A stretch of 8,232 nt of DNA from an uncultured Bacteroidota bacterium. Its GTDB lineage: Bacteria > Bacteroidota > Bacteroidia > Chitinophagales > Chitinophagaceae. Position numbers and translations under genes: made by a program. This document shows positions 1 through 7,328 of the stretch, one piece after another. Position 1 is the first letter of the stretch. Each line of letters starts with the position of its first letter. The stretch lies in assembly GCA_903929655.1 (NCBI GenBank), contig CAIYVS010000732.1:1-8232 (forward strand). Reading direction: 5' to 3'. The notes beneath the pieces are model-generated. The model saw only the letters and a program-made list of their open reading frames with translations. It was not told where the DNA came from and made no database searches.

Positions 1-358
1 GACTCATACTACCCCCAGTCCATCCTCTACAAAGAAGTATATTGAGAATGTGTAGGGGTGGAAAAATGTTGCAAGAAGTTAAGTTTGGTAGCTGGTACAA
101 TTGTTTTGCTATCTCTTCATTATCCAGGTAAGCGTACTTGTCATTTCTTATCGGCTTGATCTGCGATAGGCCAGGGTGGGATTGTAATGCATAATAATCA
201 CATAAGCCATTGTTGTTAAGTATCTCGTACACCAACTTACAGCCCTCACAGCAAAATACCTTGTCCTCTATGGCAATATTGCTTGTGTTGCAAGGAGTGC
301 CACAATGGTAGCATAAGGTTTTTATCTTATGCTTTTGCTCTGTAGTCGGCGTTTCCAT
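1..358 (-). CDS. ccoI: CcoI/FixI-type copper P-type ATPase, N-terminal part (cut by window edge)
   Basis: The first 119 codons of a gene running off the left edge. Residues 15-63 hold a Cys-rich N-terminal metal-binding segment: CYHCGTPC (C16, C19, C23), then FCCEGCKLVYEIL (C36, C37, C40), then GLCDYY and HPG. This pattern, followed by YAYLDNEEIAKQL at about 75-87, is the signature of Bacteroidota CcoI/FixI ATPases, inner-membrane pumps that move copper for assembly of cbb3 cytochrome c oxidase. The ATG at 358 is chosen because an ATG five bases upstream is in another frame and soon hits a stop. It lies four bases after the stop of the preceding gene, so the two are probably co-transcribed. 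Oddity: the next expected element, an H-C-x-x-C-x-W heavy-metal motif, should fall near residues 100-112, but the frame reads PPLHILNILLCRGW there. A frameshift or poor sequence near the edge is likely. The catalytic domains lie outside the window, so the assignment rests on the N-terminus only. Confidence 0.8.
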   Translation of the reverse strand, partial: METPTTEQKHKIKTLCYHCGTPCNTSNIAIEDKVFCCEGCKLVYEILNNNGLCDYYALQSHPGLSQIKPIRNDKYAYLDNEEIAKQLYQLPNLTSCNIFPPLHILNILLCRGWTGGSMS

Positions 359-362
359 TTCA

Positions 363-914
363 TTAAGCGTGGGCATTAATACTCTTTTGTGCTTCTGATA
401 TTTTGGGTACCAGGTATGTTTCTTCCAGGTAAAGCAGATCACTCAATGTATTTTCAAGCAGGATCATTTGGTTACGCAATAACCTGTAATTATCGGGATA
501 TATAGTTTCTGCATGAAGAGGTAAAGACATCATCTGCAAGTGGCTCAGGATATCTTTCACCCGTGTATCAGATTCCTTTAGTTCAACGAGTTTAAGCTCG
601 TGAAGCATATTGCATTTACCCGAACAATTTCCGCAATCGTGGCTTGTTTTGTTTTTTTCATGCAATTCATGAATGTATGGTATAAAATACTCCTTCCTTT
701 TCTCAATACAGGTAAGGATTTCGGAAATTAAATTATTGCAAAGAATTATATATTGTGAGGTCGGATGTCGATCTTCTAAATCCCGAAGCTTATTGGCACT
801 ATTTATTGCACCCTGGCATAAGCTTATTATCACATCGTAATAATCTTTATCCAGCATATCCGCAAGGGACAGCAAATCCACAATAGCATATTTATGTAAA
901 GATAAATTGGTCAC
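363..914 (-). CDS. Helical protein, degenerate YtfE/RIC hemerythrin-like, with Cys-x2-Cys-x3-Cys cluster
   Basis: 183 residues, no signal peptide or membrane segment, probably cytoplasmic and mostly helical. The start is GTG at 914; an in-frame TAA lies four codons upstream and no earlier ATG exists. Residues 66-85 (ending EYFIPYIHEL) and 107-176 (with YRLLRNQM and YLEETYLVPKI) follow the layout of the RIC/YtfE/ScdA di-iron hemerythrin fold, where the matching stretches read roughly EEQILFP and SLENNVLFP. By that comparison, made from memory of E. coli YtfE, most iron-binding histidines are replaced (for example Cys69 and Leu160 at ligand positions), although Glu164 remains. The ScdA N-terminal domain is absent. 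A Cys cluster, HDCGNCSGKC (C94, C97, C101), sits between the two helical halves and could bind a metal. The gene is four bases from the CcoI-type ATPase, suggesting a role near cbb3 oxidase maturation or redox sensing; that role is inference. The CDS itself is well supported; the fold assignment is moderate. Confidence 0.85.
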   Translation of the reverse strand: MTNLSLHKYAIVDLLSLADMLDKDYYDVIISLCQGAINSANKLRDLEDRHPTSQYIILCNNLISEILTCIEKRKEYFIPYIHELHEKNKTSHDCGNCSGKCNMLHELKLVELKESDTRVKDILSHLQMMSLPLHAETIYPDNYRLLRNQMILLENTLSDLLYLEETYLVPKISEAQKSINAHA

Positions 915-958
915 AAGTCTATTTTAAGCGAAATTATCTCAGGTATTAAGCATATATC

Positions 959-1189
959 ATGACACAAAATGGTAGAAAAAATGATTTTGGTCAGTTTATT
1001 TCACCAGCTTCATATACTACTATCATCTTCGTTGTGTCACTCACTTGTACGCTTGCATCAGTATGCTGCATACTCATGAAAACAAAAGCGGATGGAGAAC
1101 CATCCGCCCATTCTTCTGTCAATTTTAACCAAGAGCCTGTTAATGATGGAAATCATCTCCAGATACCCTCTCATGAAAACTTTATTTGA
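959..1189 (+). CDS. Possible small single-pass membrane protein (doubtful)
   Basis: A 76-residue ATG-initiated ORF in the spacer, divergent from the helical protein gene. It has a short polar N-terminus with basic residues, one hydrophobic segment at about residues 20-40 (TTIIFVVSLTCTLASVCCIL), then a Ser/Asn-rich tail, which would suit a small inner-membrane protein. I recognise no family. Codons end often in A or T, as in the real genes. Against it: a strong minus-strand terminator hairpin lies inside the frame (1088-1107), no TAnnTTTG promoter precedes it, and its last eight bases overlap the 3' end of the convergent T9SS cargo gene. It may be a chance ORF. Confidence 0.3.
   Translation: MTQNGRKNDFGQFISPASYTTIIFVVSLTCTLASVCCILMKTKADGEPSAHSSVNFNQEPVNDGNHLQIPSHENFI
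1079..1107 (-). terminator. Intrinsic terminator of the T9SS cargo operon
   Basis: Read on the minus strand, a perfect 8-bp GC-rich stem (GCGGATGG / CCATCCGC) with loop TTCT is followed directly by TTTTGTTTT. It lies about 75 bases after the stop codon of the 415-residue gene and is oriented to end that operon before transcription reaches the ATPase unit. On the plus strand the hairpin is not followed by a T-run, so it is one-directional. Confidence 0.85.
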
Positions 1190-2429
1190 CTATTTTTTGT
1201 ATCATCTGCCAGCCTTCATTGTCTTTTACTTCTAAGAAATAAACCCCTTTAGCAAAATCCCTTGTATCAATCATTTCTTTCTCCTGATTCATCACACCAC
1301 TATATACTTCCCGCCCTACTACATCAAAAATGTGAATACTGCAATTTTCAGCATGCTCTATTATCAATTCATTTTGCACAGGATTAGGATACACAAGCAC
1401 ATTCTTCATATTTACTAGGTTCACCACATTCACAGGCATCACACTCACCACAACCGTGTCCCAGCTTACAGCGCCACACAGCGTTTGCTTAACAACATAG
1501 GTAGCTGTGCTATCCGGCTTTACCCATATACCCCCACTTGTACTGTCCATTAATCTTAATCCTGCACTGTCTTTATACCACACATACGGCACAGCTATTT
1601 CACCTAACAAAATACTATCGCCTTTTACAATAGTGGTATCATTCCCCGCAAAAGCCATATGGTCGCTTTCTATTACGCTTACATCATCTATTAAATAGAC
1701 ACCATCTCCGGTGAAAGAACTGTATGCATTAAATGTTGCAGTATCAGTATGCACAACATCAAAAAAATTGCCTATTGTTATAAATTTCTCTGTCCCGTTA
1801 GCGGTAAAACTCTCTTCTATTTTTATCCAGTTTAATGTATCGCTAATAATCGCATTTTCAACAACTTGCGGGGTGTATTCAGTCTGTGGCATTCCTGGAT
1901 AAATAGTCGTATCTATAGACCCATTATCGAGATAAGCTCCTATGTGATTAATAGAATAGTTTGATTGTTGTTCCAGTGTCGCATAAAATGTCACACAATA
2001 ATTTTTGCCCGCGCTAAGTTGTTTAAACAATCTACCTTGTAAGTAATCTCGGTTATATCCGAATCCTGATTGATAAAAATACATGACTACTTGTGCCATT
2101 CCATTTCCGGTTCTGGGATAATGAAAAAAACTTATGTTCTGTGGCGCACTTGCCGGATTACTATTACTATTATTACATGTGTTTATATATTCAGGTTGAC
2201 CATTGGTTGCAGAAGGTGAAGGTGCATACCATGTCTCCATACTATCAACTGCAGTCCAATGCAAAGCATATTTTATTTGGTCATAATTATTGGGGCAGCT
2301 ATCATATTGTTCCAAACTTGGATTGAGCACATAATTTATTTGCCCTCTTGCTACACAAAAAAGCAGTAGGTAACACATACATAAAAGTGTTACTCTACTG
2401 CTCTTTAATATTTGTTTTTCTATTTTCAA
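1182..2429 (-). CDS. T9SS cargo: jelly-roll-like plus Ig-like secreted protein with type A sorting domain
   Basis: 415 residues. Residues 1-30 form a signal peptide (basic start, hydrophobic TLLCMCYLLLFCVA, likely cleavage near ARGQ). Residues ~31-255 begin with YVLNPSLEQYDSCPNNYDQ and end GDGVYLIDDVSVI; this is the layout of a carbohydrate-binding-like beta-sandwich common in Bacteroidota secreted proteins. Residues ~260-332 (AGNDTTIVKGDSILLG onward) are an Ig/PKD-like module. Residues 344-415 are a type A T9SS C-terminal sorting domain, with VYPNPVQNELII at the start and a final KGVYFLEV...QKIVK, implying Sec export and then T9SS release or surface anchoring. The start is TTG at 2429: an in-frame stop lies four to five codons upstream, and the first in-frame ATG (residue 18) would remove the basic part of the signal peptide. 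It begins seven bases after the stop of the upstream cargo gene, so the two share a transcript. The ligand is unknown. Confidence 0.9.
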   Translation of the reverse strand: MKIEKQILKSSRVTLLCMCYLLLFCVARGQINYVLNPSLEQYDSCPNNYDQIKYALHWTAVDSMETWYAPSPSATNGQPEYINTCNNSNSNPASAPQNISFFHYPRTGNGMAQVVMYFYQSGFGYNRDYLQGRLFKQLSAGKNYCVTFYATLEQQSNYSINHIGAYLDNGSIDTTIYPGMPQTEYTPQVVENAIISDTLNWIKIEESFTANGTEKFITIGNFFDVVHTDTATFNAYSSFTGDGVYLIDDVSVIESDHMAFAGNDTTIVKGDSILLGEIAVPYVWYKDSAGLRLMDSTSGGIWVKPDSTATYVVKQTLCGAVSWDTVVVSVMPVNVVNLVNMKNVLVYPNPVQNELIIEHAENCSIHIFDVVGREVYSGVMNQEKEMIDTRDFAKGVYFLEVKDNEGWQMIQKIVK

Positions 2430-2436
2430 TCTTTGG

Positions 2437-3450
2437 CTAATTTACGATGAATTTAGCAGTATAACTTTCCCCCTTACTACTCCTTATTTGCAACATATAC
2501 AATCCCGGCGCTATGCCGTTCAGGTTTATTTGTGCTTTACCGCCGCTAAAATTTATGGTTTGTCTGTAGATGCTCTTCCCCTCCGCACTCCATATTTCCA
2601 TACTGGCAGGTTCATTATCAGGTATGCGCTGCAATACGCTCATTTGCCCATTGTTCGGGTTGGGGTATATGCTAAAGCTCTGCCTGCCTGCGTTCAGGTT
2701 CCTGATAGTTGGCAAATTCCCCTGCTGCCCATTATTGCCTGCACTGCGTTTTCCATAATCACCACTGCCGCATACAGAATCATCATTCCAGTTTCCCAGC
2801 TCATTATATACCAGCGTGTACAAGCCCCTTGCCCTATACACTACTGCCCCATTGCTAAAAGGGCACAAATTGGCAAGCATTACTATCTCGCCGCTGTCAG
2901 TCCCGCTTAAACTGCTGTCTGCATAATTCAGCGCAAGCTGGTAAAAACTTAAATAATTGTTCACTATTTCATCAGCCTTCGAATAATCTGTTACGGTCAC
3001 CCCATCTTTAGATACAGAAGGATACGCATACAGCTTCCCATCAGCAGCATTATCCAGCAATGCCTGTGCGCTGTCCCTTTGTCCCCATGCCAGGTAGTTT
3101 TCTATGGCCGTCAGGTAGGCATACCTGCTCAGGGCTGCACTGTCCATAAATTCCTGCAACAGGCTGTTGCTGTTCACAGTCTTTGGGTCGTTTTGCAGGT
3201 ATTCCCACATATTATATTGGGCCATCCATTGGTTTTGCTCCATGTTCACACCATAGCTCACATTGTTCAGTGCCACATTTACAAATCCCGGCACATGGGC
3301 TGTAAACGGCGGTGGCGTGCTGGGGCAACTATAGGGGCTTCCCCCTACAATATGAATACTGATGGGTGCTATGGAAGAAGAATAAATATATCCAACACCA
3401 AAATTTATTCCACCATTCGATGTTGGTTGGTAAGGCGCTGCTGCATTCAC
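2437..3450 (-). CDS. C-terminal piece of the split protein, with type A T9SS sorting domain
   Basis: 337 residues counted from a GTG at 3450, but the frame is open further upstream (WLNNVGSQTFTASGAEAQ...SPLW), so this GTG is not the real start. Residues 1-70 close the beta-helix part. Residues ~70-185 are a helical, Gln/Asn-rich segment (YLTAIENYLAWGQRDSAQALL), followed by LANLCPFSNGAVVYRARGLY, a motif I associate with the C-terminal part of long Bacteroidota surface proteins. Residues 259-337 are the type A sorting domain: FSIYPNPNNG at 259-268, GIAPGLYMLQI at 312-322, final TAKFIVN. That domain directs the protein across the outer membrane by T9SS, where it is normally cleaved off. The stop at 2437-2439 is seven bases before the next cargo gene. 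Confidence 0.8.
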   Translation of the reverse strand: MNAAAPYQPTSNGGINFGVGYIYSSSIAPISIHIVGGSPYSCPSTPPPFTAHVPGFVNVALNNVSYGVNMEQNQWMAQYNMWEYLQNDPKTVNSNSLLQEFMDSAALSRYAYLTAIENYLAWGQRDSAQALLDNAADGKLYAYPSVSKDGVTVTDYSKADEIVNNYLSFYQLALNYADSSLSGTDSGEIVMLANLCPFSNGAVVYRARGLYTLVYNELGNWNDDSVCGSGDYGKRSAGNNGQQGNLPTIRNLNAGRQSFSIYPNPNNGQMSVLQRIPDNEPASMEIWSAEGKSIYRQTINFSGGKAQINLNGIAPGLYMLQIRSSKGESYTAKFIVN

Positions 3451-3512
3451 CCATAAAGGGGAATATTGCGCTTCTGCACCGCTAGCAGTAAACGTTTGGC
3501 TCCCTACATTAT

Positions 3513-3908
3513 TCAGCCATCGCCGCCTATGGCGCTGTCCCCCAGCGTATCATTAAAAACTTGCGGCCCCATCACACCTGCATAGTCAAGCATCAAGCCA
3601 TCAAAGTTGCCGTCCATCACATTGCCATACCATTTGCTGCCGCTGTTGGCGTCTGCAAATTCAAAACCCAGGCCCAAAGTGTCCACATAATTGCATGTTA
3701 TAGTACTGATGCTGAAGGCCTGCCCTATACCCTTATGGGTAATATCGCTTATTACATTCGCAAACGTTCCTCTTACCCTGTTATAGAATAAAGTATTATT
3801 GGCACAATCCGCAAACTGTATTCCATATTGCACCTGGCTGGGGTACATGTTCCGCATTATGATTGTGTTGGAATCTGCAACAATATGCCTGTTCTTCATG
3901 CCGCTCAC
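3513..3908 (-). CDS. Middle piece of the split protein: beta-helix coils
   Basis: An open frame that really extends back to about 3959; the ATG at 3908 is internal and not a true start. The sequence (NTNINSNKIDAYKGIYVSG, then IVADSNTIIMRNMY, YGIQFADCANNTLFYNRV, FADANSGSKWYGNVMDG) continues the short-strand Asn-rich rhythm of the upstream beta-helix, so it is the next 147 or so residues of the same protein. It ends at a TGA (3513-3515) reached only because one base is missing near 3517-3530. There is no signal peptide and no ribosome-binding context that would support a separate gene. Confidence 0.6.
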   Translation of the reverse strand: MSGMKNRHIVADSNTIIMRNMYPSQVQYGIQFADCANNTLFYNRVRGTFANVISDITHKGIGQAFSISTITCNYVDTLGLGFEFADANSGSKWYGNVMDGNFDGLMLDYAGVMGPQVFNDTLGDSAIGGDG

Positions 3909-3933
3909 ATAAATGCCCTTATAGGCGTCTATC

Positions 3934-6900
3934 TTATTGCTGTTGATATTGGTATTGCCAAAAATAGTTCACCCACATCAGGGGGTAGCCGTTTGTGGTG
4001 TTTTGCAGGCTTATCGCCTGCCTTACAAACTGTGTGGTAACATTACCAAAAGGGTTTGCTTTAATCACATTGCCGCTTATGTTCACATATGCGAATGGCA
4101 ACGCAGAATAACCCATGCCTCCCAATATAGATAGTTGTGTAAAGCTCACTAAGGATATTCCATTCGTAATATTTGTTACCGTATCGTAGCTCACGTCAAT
4201 GGTATCGTATGCATTGGTTTGCAGGTTATAGCCCCAGTTGGCAGGGCCGTTTGCAAGGCTGTAATCATGGCTGCTGATCATTTTTGTCTGCCATGCCTTT
4301 AGCCAGTAATAATGATGCAGTTCCACGCAACTGCTGTCGCAGTTCCAGAATTGGTTATTATTGCTGCTGCCGTCATTGTGCATCCACAGGCCATTGTATC
4401 CTTCAGCATAAGCCGCAATGCCATTACCATAAATACCATCTCTGCTTTCATTCACAAAGGCATTGTTCAGCAAGGTCATATTGCTTTGCAAACTATGAAT
4501 ACCATATTGCAATGTATCAAACAGGTTTTGATACCCCGCTTGCGATGCGTCGCCTAATTGTATTCCGTATAAAGTAAGCGTGGTATCTCCCAAAAAAGGC
4601 GTTGTCACAACAGAGTGTCCCACATTCTTCAATAATATACCAGCCACCGCAATCCCCCCGCTGTGGGTGGTATCTCCATGATAATTTACAATATTATACG
4701 GCGCTAAAAAATTACTTCCGGGATTGTAATATTGTTTCAGCGTGGCGGCATTGGCCCAATTGCTATTGCTGGTATCAATATCCCTGCATGTAAAAACAGT
4801 ATTACGTACTGTAAAAGGATAGATACTTGTATCGTAGCGGTAACTGTCTATATACACACCTATCGTGTTCCTGTTAAAAATGGCATTATCAGCCGCAAAA
4901 ATATTTCCGCTAGTAGGTGGTACGGCTTTTCTTAGCAGCACTGCCGTGTCTGCGTCTTCTATCAGGGTATTATTTGTTAAAAATAATGAGCCACTTATAT
5001 TATTGATCGTATTTACCCTAAGCCCGTTCCACATATCATTACTGCAACCAAACAAGTGGCAGTTACTAAAAATTACATGAGCCCCGCTATCTATCATAAT
5101 CGCGGCATTCGCCCTCACCATAATAATGGCATTACTAATGGTCATACTGTTTTTAATAGTAACAGAATCGGCCACATAGTAATTCCCGGTACTGCTTGTG
5201 GGCCATGATGTGATACTGCTGCCCGCAATGGCCGTAAAATGATTATTGAACAGGCTGCACGGGCTGCAGCTCAGGTAATTGGAAAGTACAGTGATCGTAA
5301 AGTTCATCACAGTGCCATTACATCCGTTTGCATTTGGTGTCACTGCGATGATTGCTACGACAGGTAAGCTGGATGAATTATAGGCCGTGAAGGATGCTAT
5401 ATTCCCATTGCCATTCCCGGCCAGTCCGATGGAAGTATTGTTATTGGTCCAGTTATAAACAGTTCCGCTCACATTGCCGCTCATGCTTACAGTGGCAGTG
5501 CTCAAAGTATTGCAAACAGTCTGATCGCTTATTGCATTTACATTTGGTGTCGGGTTAACTGTTATGGTAAATGTTTGTGCAGTCCCGTTACAACCGTTGG
5601 CGCTTGGTATTACCGTAATAGTTACTGTAACAGGCACATTGCCGCTATTGCTGGCAATAAACGATGCAATATTGCCCGTTCCACTGGCCGCAAGCCCTAT
5701 TGCTGTGTTGTTATTGGTCCAGTTATAAACAGTTCCGCTCACAGCCGGCCCGCTAAAATTGATAGCCGCAGTGCTTCCGCCATTACATAGTGTCTGGTTG
5801 CTTATTGAATAAACGCCGGGTGAAGGGTTTACCCCTATCGTAAAACTGCTGGCCGTACCTGTACAGGTAAAACCATTGCTCGTATAATGCGGTGTTACTG
5901 TTATGGTGCCCGTTATAGCAGCAGTACCCGGATTAGTGGCTGTAAAAGAACCAATACTGCCACTGCCGCTGCTTGCAGACAAGCCTGTTAAAGTATTACT
6001 GTTTGTCCAGCTATACACGGTCCCGCCTACTGTTCCTGTAAAACCAATGATGGCTGTGCTCGCGCCATTACAATAATTGAGGTTCGGCATACTGTTTACA
6101 TTCGGCACCGGGATTACACTTATCACAGATGTCGCAGTTGATGTGCACCCTTGCCCGTCCGTTCCTGTAACCGTATAGGTGGTGGTGCTGGCTGGCGAGG
6201 CCGTAGGCTGGCTGCAACTGCTACAGCTTAATCCTGCTGCGGGCATCCATGTATAGGTATTGGCCCCCGTCACATATAGTACCACACTGTCACCTGCGCA
6301 TATATTGTTTGCGCTGGGTATTACAGCTACTGCCGGGCTGTCCACGTTCACACTTACCGTTGCTGTATAGGCGCAGCTACCCGTATCGTTGATGCTAAGA
6401 GTATAAATTCCGCTTGCTGCTGTGCTTGCATGCAGTATCACAGGGTCCTGCAGGCCGGAAGTAAAACCATTAGGCCCTGTCCAGCTATAAGTCGCATAAC
6501 CCGACAAACCAGTCCCGCTTCCGTATAAAGACAAAGTATCTCCCCGGCAGATATTACCCTTCATATTACAGGGCGTAGCAAAGGCCACACCTGGGCAATA
6601 AGGCGAGAAATAAAAATCATAATTAATACCTCCGCAATAGGCGGTTCTTTCTTTTATTTCAAACGAATTGACAGGGTAACCGGGGTTTACAAAAAATTGG
6701 ATGTCTGCGTTCGAATTGCATATCGTACCGCATAGTTCACCGTTATAGGTGGTTACAGTATTCGATTGCCCGGAGCAGGAACTTGCGAAACAACTTATAT
6801 TGCTGCTGCTCACATAATATCGCACTCCGTTAATATAGATATCTATGGTATCGCCCACATTGATGGCTATTATATGCATGCTTATTGCCTTCACCGGGCT

Positions 6901-7140
6901 GGAGAATGAAAAAGCATAGGCCCCGCTTAACATATCGTATGGCCCCACACTATCGCAAATATATTGGGCTGGCAATATCTGCCCGGTATCATGGAGGCTT
7001 ACATTCCGGCCCCCGATGGCATGCGTGCCTGTGCTATCTGTCACCCGGTAATAGGCCTGCCCTTCAGCATTTAAAAAGGTATAGCAGAGCAGGAGAAAAA
7101 AGAGGAGCATTCTTTGAATATAAAATAAGTATTTTTTCAT
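3934..7140 (-). CDS. N-terminal piece of the split T9SS surface protein: signal peptide, Ig/PKD-like repeats, beta-helix start
   Basis: 1068 residues from an ATG preceded by AT-rich sequence. Residues 1-28 are a signal peptide (KK start, MLLFFLLLCYTFLNA core). Residues ~29-190 form a Cys-containing N-terminal domain I do not recognise. Residues ~190-265 and 266-345 are two Ig-like modules (GNICRGDTLSLYGSG..., then NNICAGDSVVLYVTGANTYTW). Residues 345-618 are three PKD-like repeats of about 90 residues. From ~625 onward the sequence changes to a right-handed beta-helix pattern (ISNAIIMVRANAAIMIDSG, LFLTNNTLIEDADTAVLL, FNRNTIGVYIDS), which folds like NosD or pectate-lyase helices; no catalytic residues can be assigned. 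The last eight residues (WQYQYQQQ) are out of frame after the one-base gain, so the stop at 3934 is artificial. As written, this product would be secreted by Sec but lack the signal for T9SS. Confidence 0.85.
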   Translation of the reverse strand: MKKYLFYIQRMLLFFLLLCYTFLNAEGQAYYRVTDSTGTHAIGGRNVSLHDTGQILPAQYICDSVGPYDMLSGAYAFSFSSPVKAISMHIIAINVGDTIDIYINGVRYYVSSSNISCFASSCSGQSNTVTTYNGELCGTICNSNADIQFFVNPGYPVNSFEIKERTAYCGGINYDFYFSPYCPGVAFATPCNMKGNICRGDTLSLYGSGTGLSGYATYSWTGPNGFTSGLQDPVILHASTAASGIYTLSINDTGSCAYTATVSVNVDSPAVAVIPSANNICAGDSVVLYVTGANTYTWMPAAGLSCSSCSQPTASPASTTTYTVTGTDGQGCTSTATSVISVIPVPNVNSMPNLNYCNGASTAIIGFTGTVGGTVYSWTNSNTLTGLSASSGSGSIGSFTATNPGTAAITGTITVTPHYTSNGFTCTGTASSFTIGVNPSPGVYSISNQTLCNGGSTAAINFSGPAVSGTVYNWTNNNTAIGLAASGTGNIASFIASNSGNVPVTVTITVIPSANGCNGTAQTFTITVNPTPNVNAISDQTVCNTLSTATVSMSGNVSGTVYNWTNNNTSIGLAGNGNGNIASFTAYNSSSLPVVAIIAVTPNANGCNGTVMNFTITVLSNYLSCSPCSLFNNHFTAIAGSSITSWPTSSTGNYYVADSVTIKNSMTISNAIIMVRANAAIMIDSGAHVIFSNCHLFGCSNDMWNGLRVNTINNISGSLFLTNNTLIEDADTAVLLRKAVPPTSGNIFAADNAIFNRNTIGVYIDSYRYDTSIYPFTVRNTVFTCRDIDTSNSNWANAATLKQYYNPGSNFLAPYNIVNYHGDTTHSGGIAVAGILLKNVGHSVVTTPFLGDTTLTLYGIQLGDASQAGYQNLFDTLQYGIHSLQSNMTLLNNAFVNESRDGIYGNGIAAYAEGYNGLWMHNDGSSNNNQFWNCDSSCVELHHYYWLKAWQTKMISSHDYSLANGPANWGYNLQTNAYDTIDVSYDTVTNITNGISLVSFTQLSILGGMGYSALPFAYVNISGNVIKANPFGNVTTQFVRQAISLQNTTNGYPLMWVNYFWQYQYQQQ
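5287..6108 (-). repeat. Three tandem PKD-like repeats within the large surface protein gene
   Basis: Residues 345-437, 438-529 and 530-618 are copies of one module. Each starts P-x-P-x-V, has a Cys about 12 residues on (YCNG, LCNG, VCNT), then GTVY-S/N-WTN-x-NT, GLSAS/GLAAS/GLAGN, S(I/F)xSFxAxN, and ends in C-x-GT...FTI. Copies two and three are closest; they share an exact 36-base stretch at 5438-5473 and 5708-5743, 270 bases (90 codons) apart. Copy one is more diverged and reads WTNSNT with a HYTSNGFTCTGT insertion. Such modules usually act as rigid spacers in surface proteins. Confidence 0.85.
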
Positions 7141-7328
7141 GGAATAATATTTAAAAGTGAAAAAAATAGTTGGATGCTAATGTAAAAATTAAGATAAAAA
7201 GAGGAATATAAAAGAGCGGAAACACCCTATTTTAAGAATCGGCATTCATAAACGAAAACAATTTTCATTTGCAGATAATAAATATACCTATCCGCTCCAT
7301 AGCCATTTTTTTATAATGTAATATTCCC

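Larger units (their letters stand above)
2437..7140 (-). pseudogene. Large T9SS-secreted PKD-like/beta-helix protein, split by two frameshifts
   Basis: Three consecutive minus-strand reading frames (7140-3934, 3908-3513, 3450-2437) together make one typical Bacteroidota surface protein of about 1567 residues: signal peptide, N-terminal domain, Ig and PKD-like repeats, right-handed beta-helix, and type A sorting domain. Neither downstream piece has its own signal peptide, and the first has no sorting domain. Between pieces one and two, dropping one T from the T5 run (plus-strand A-run 3960-3964) turns NYFWQYQ into NYFGNTNINSNKIDAYKGIYVSGM without interruption. Between pieces two and three, adding one base near 3517-3530 joins GDSAIGGD to WLNNVGSQTFTASGAEAQ. 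The two shifts are opposite in sign, so total length keeps phase, but a TAA at 3934-3936 stops translation after the first. This may be a real pseudogene or two sequencing errors; an error is favoured at the homopolymer. Confidence 0.8.

Noticed and set aside
929..936. TAATTTCG as a minus-strand -7 box for the 183-residue gene
   Set aside because: One mismatch to TAnnTTTG and no TTG at the right distance upstream; it would leave only a few bases of leader.
2157..2178. ATTACT/ATTATT microsatellite inside the 415-residue gene as a phase-variable tract
   Set aside because: Units are three or six bases, so length change would stay in frame and only alter an Asn/Ser-rich loop; the tract is short.
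3934..3970. Programmed ribosomal frameshifting at the T5 run
   Set aside because: A second, opposite shift would also be required 440 bases later at an unrelated sequence, and this protein type is normally made in one frame; an indel is simpler.
2488..4935. Many plus-strand ORFs opposite the cargo genes
   Set aside because: They are antisense shadows of the well-supported minus-strand secreted proteins, lacking signals and domains.
7177..7184. TACATTAG as a minus-strand -7 box for the cargo operon
   Set aside because: Mismatch in the TTTG part and no clear -33 element; the AT-rich leader makes such matches likely by chance.
7214..7297. Long-range inverted repeat GAGCGGA/TCCGCTC with a following TTTTATATT on the minus strand
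   Set aside because: Only 7 bp across a 70-base gap in AT-rich sequence; not enough to claim an RNA structure.
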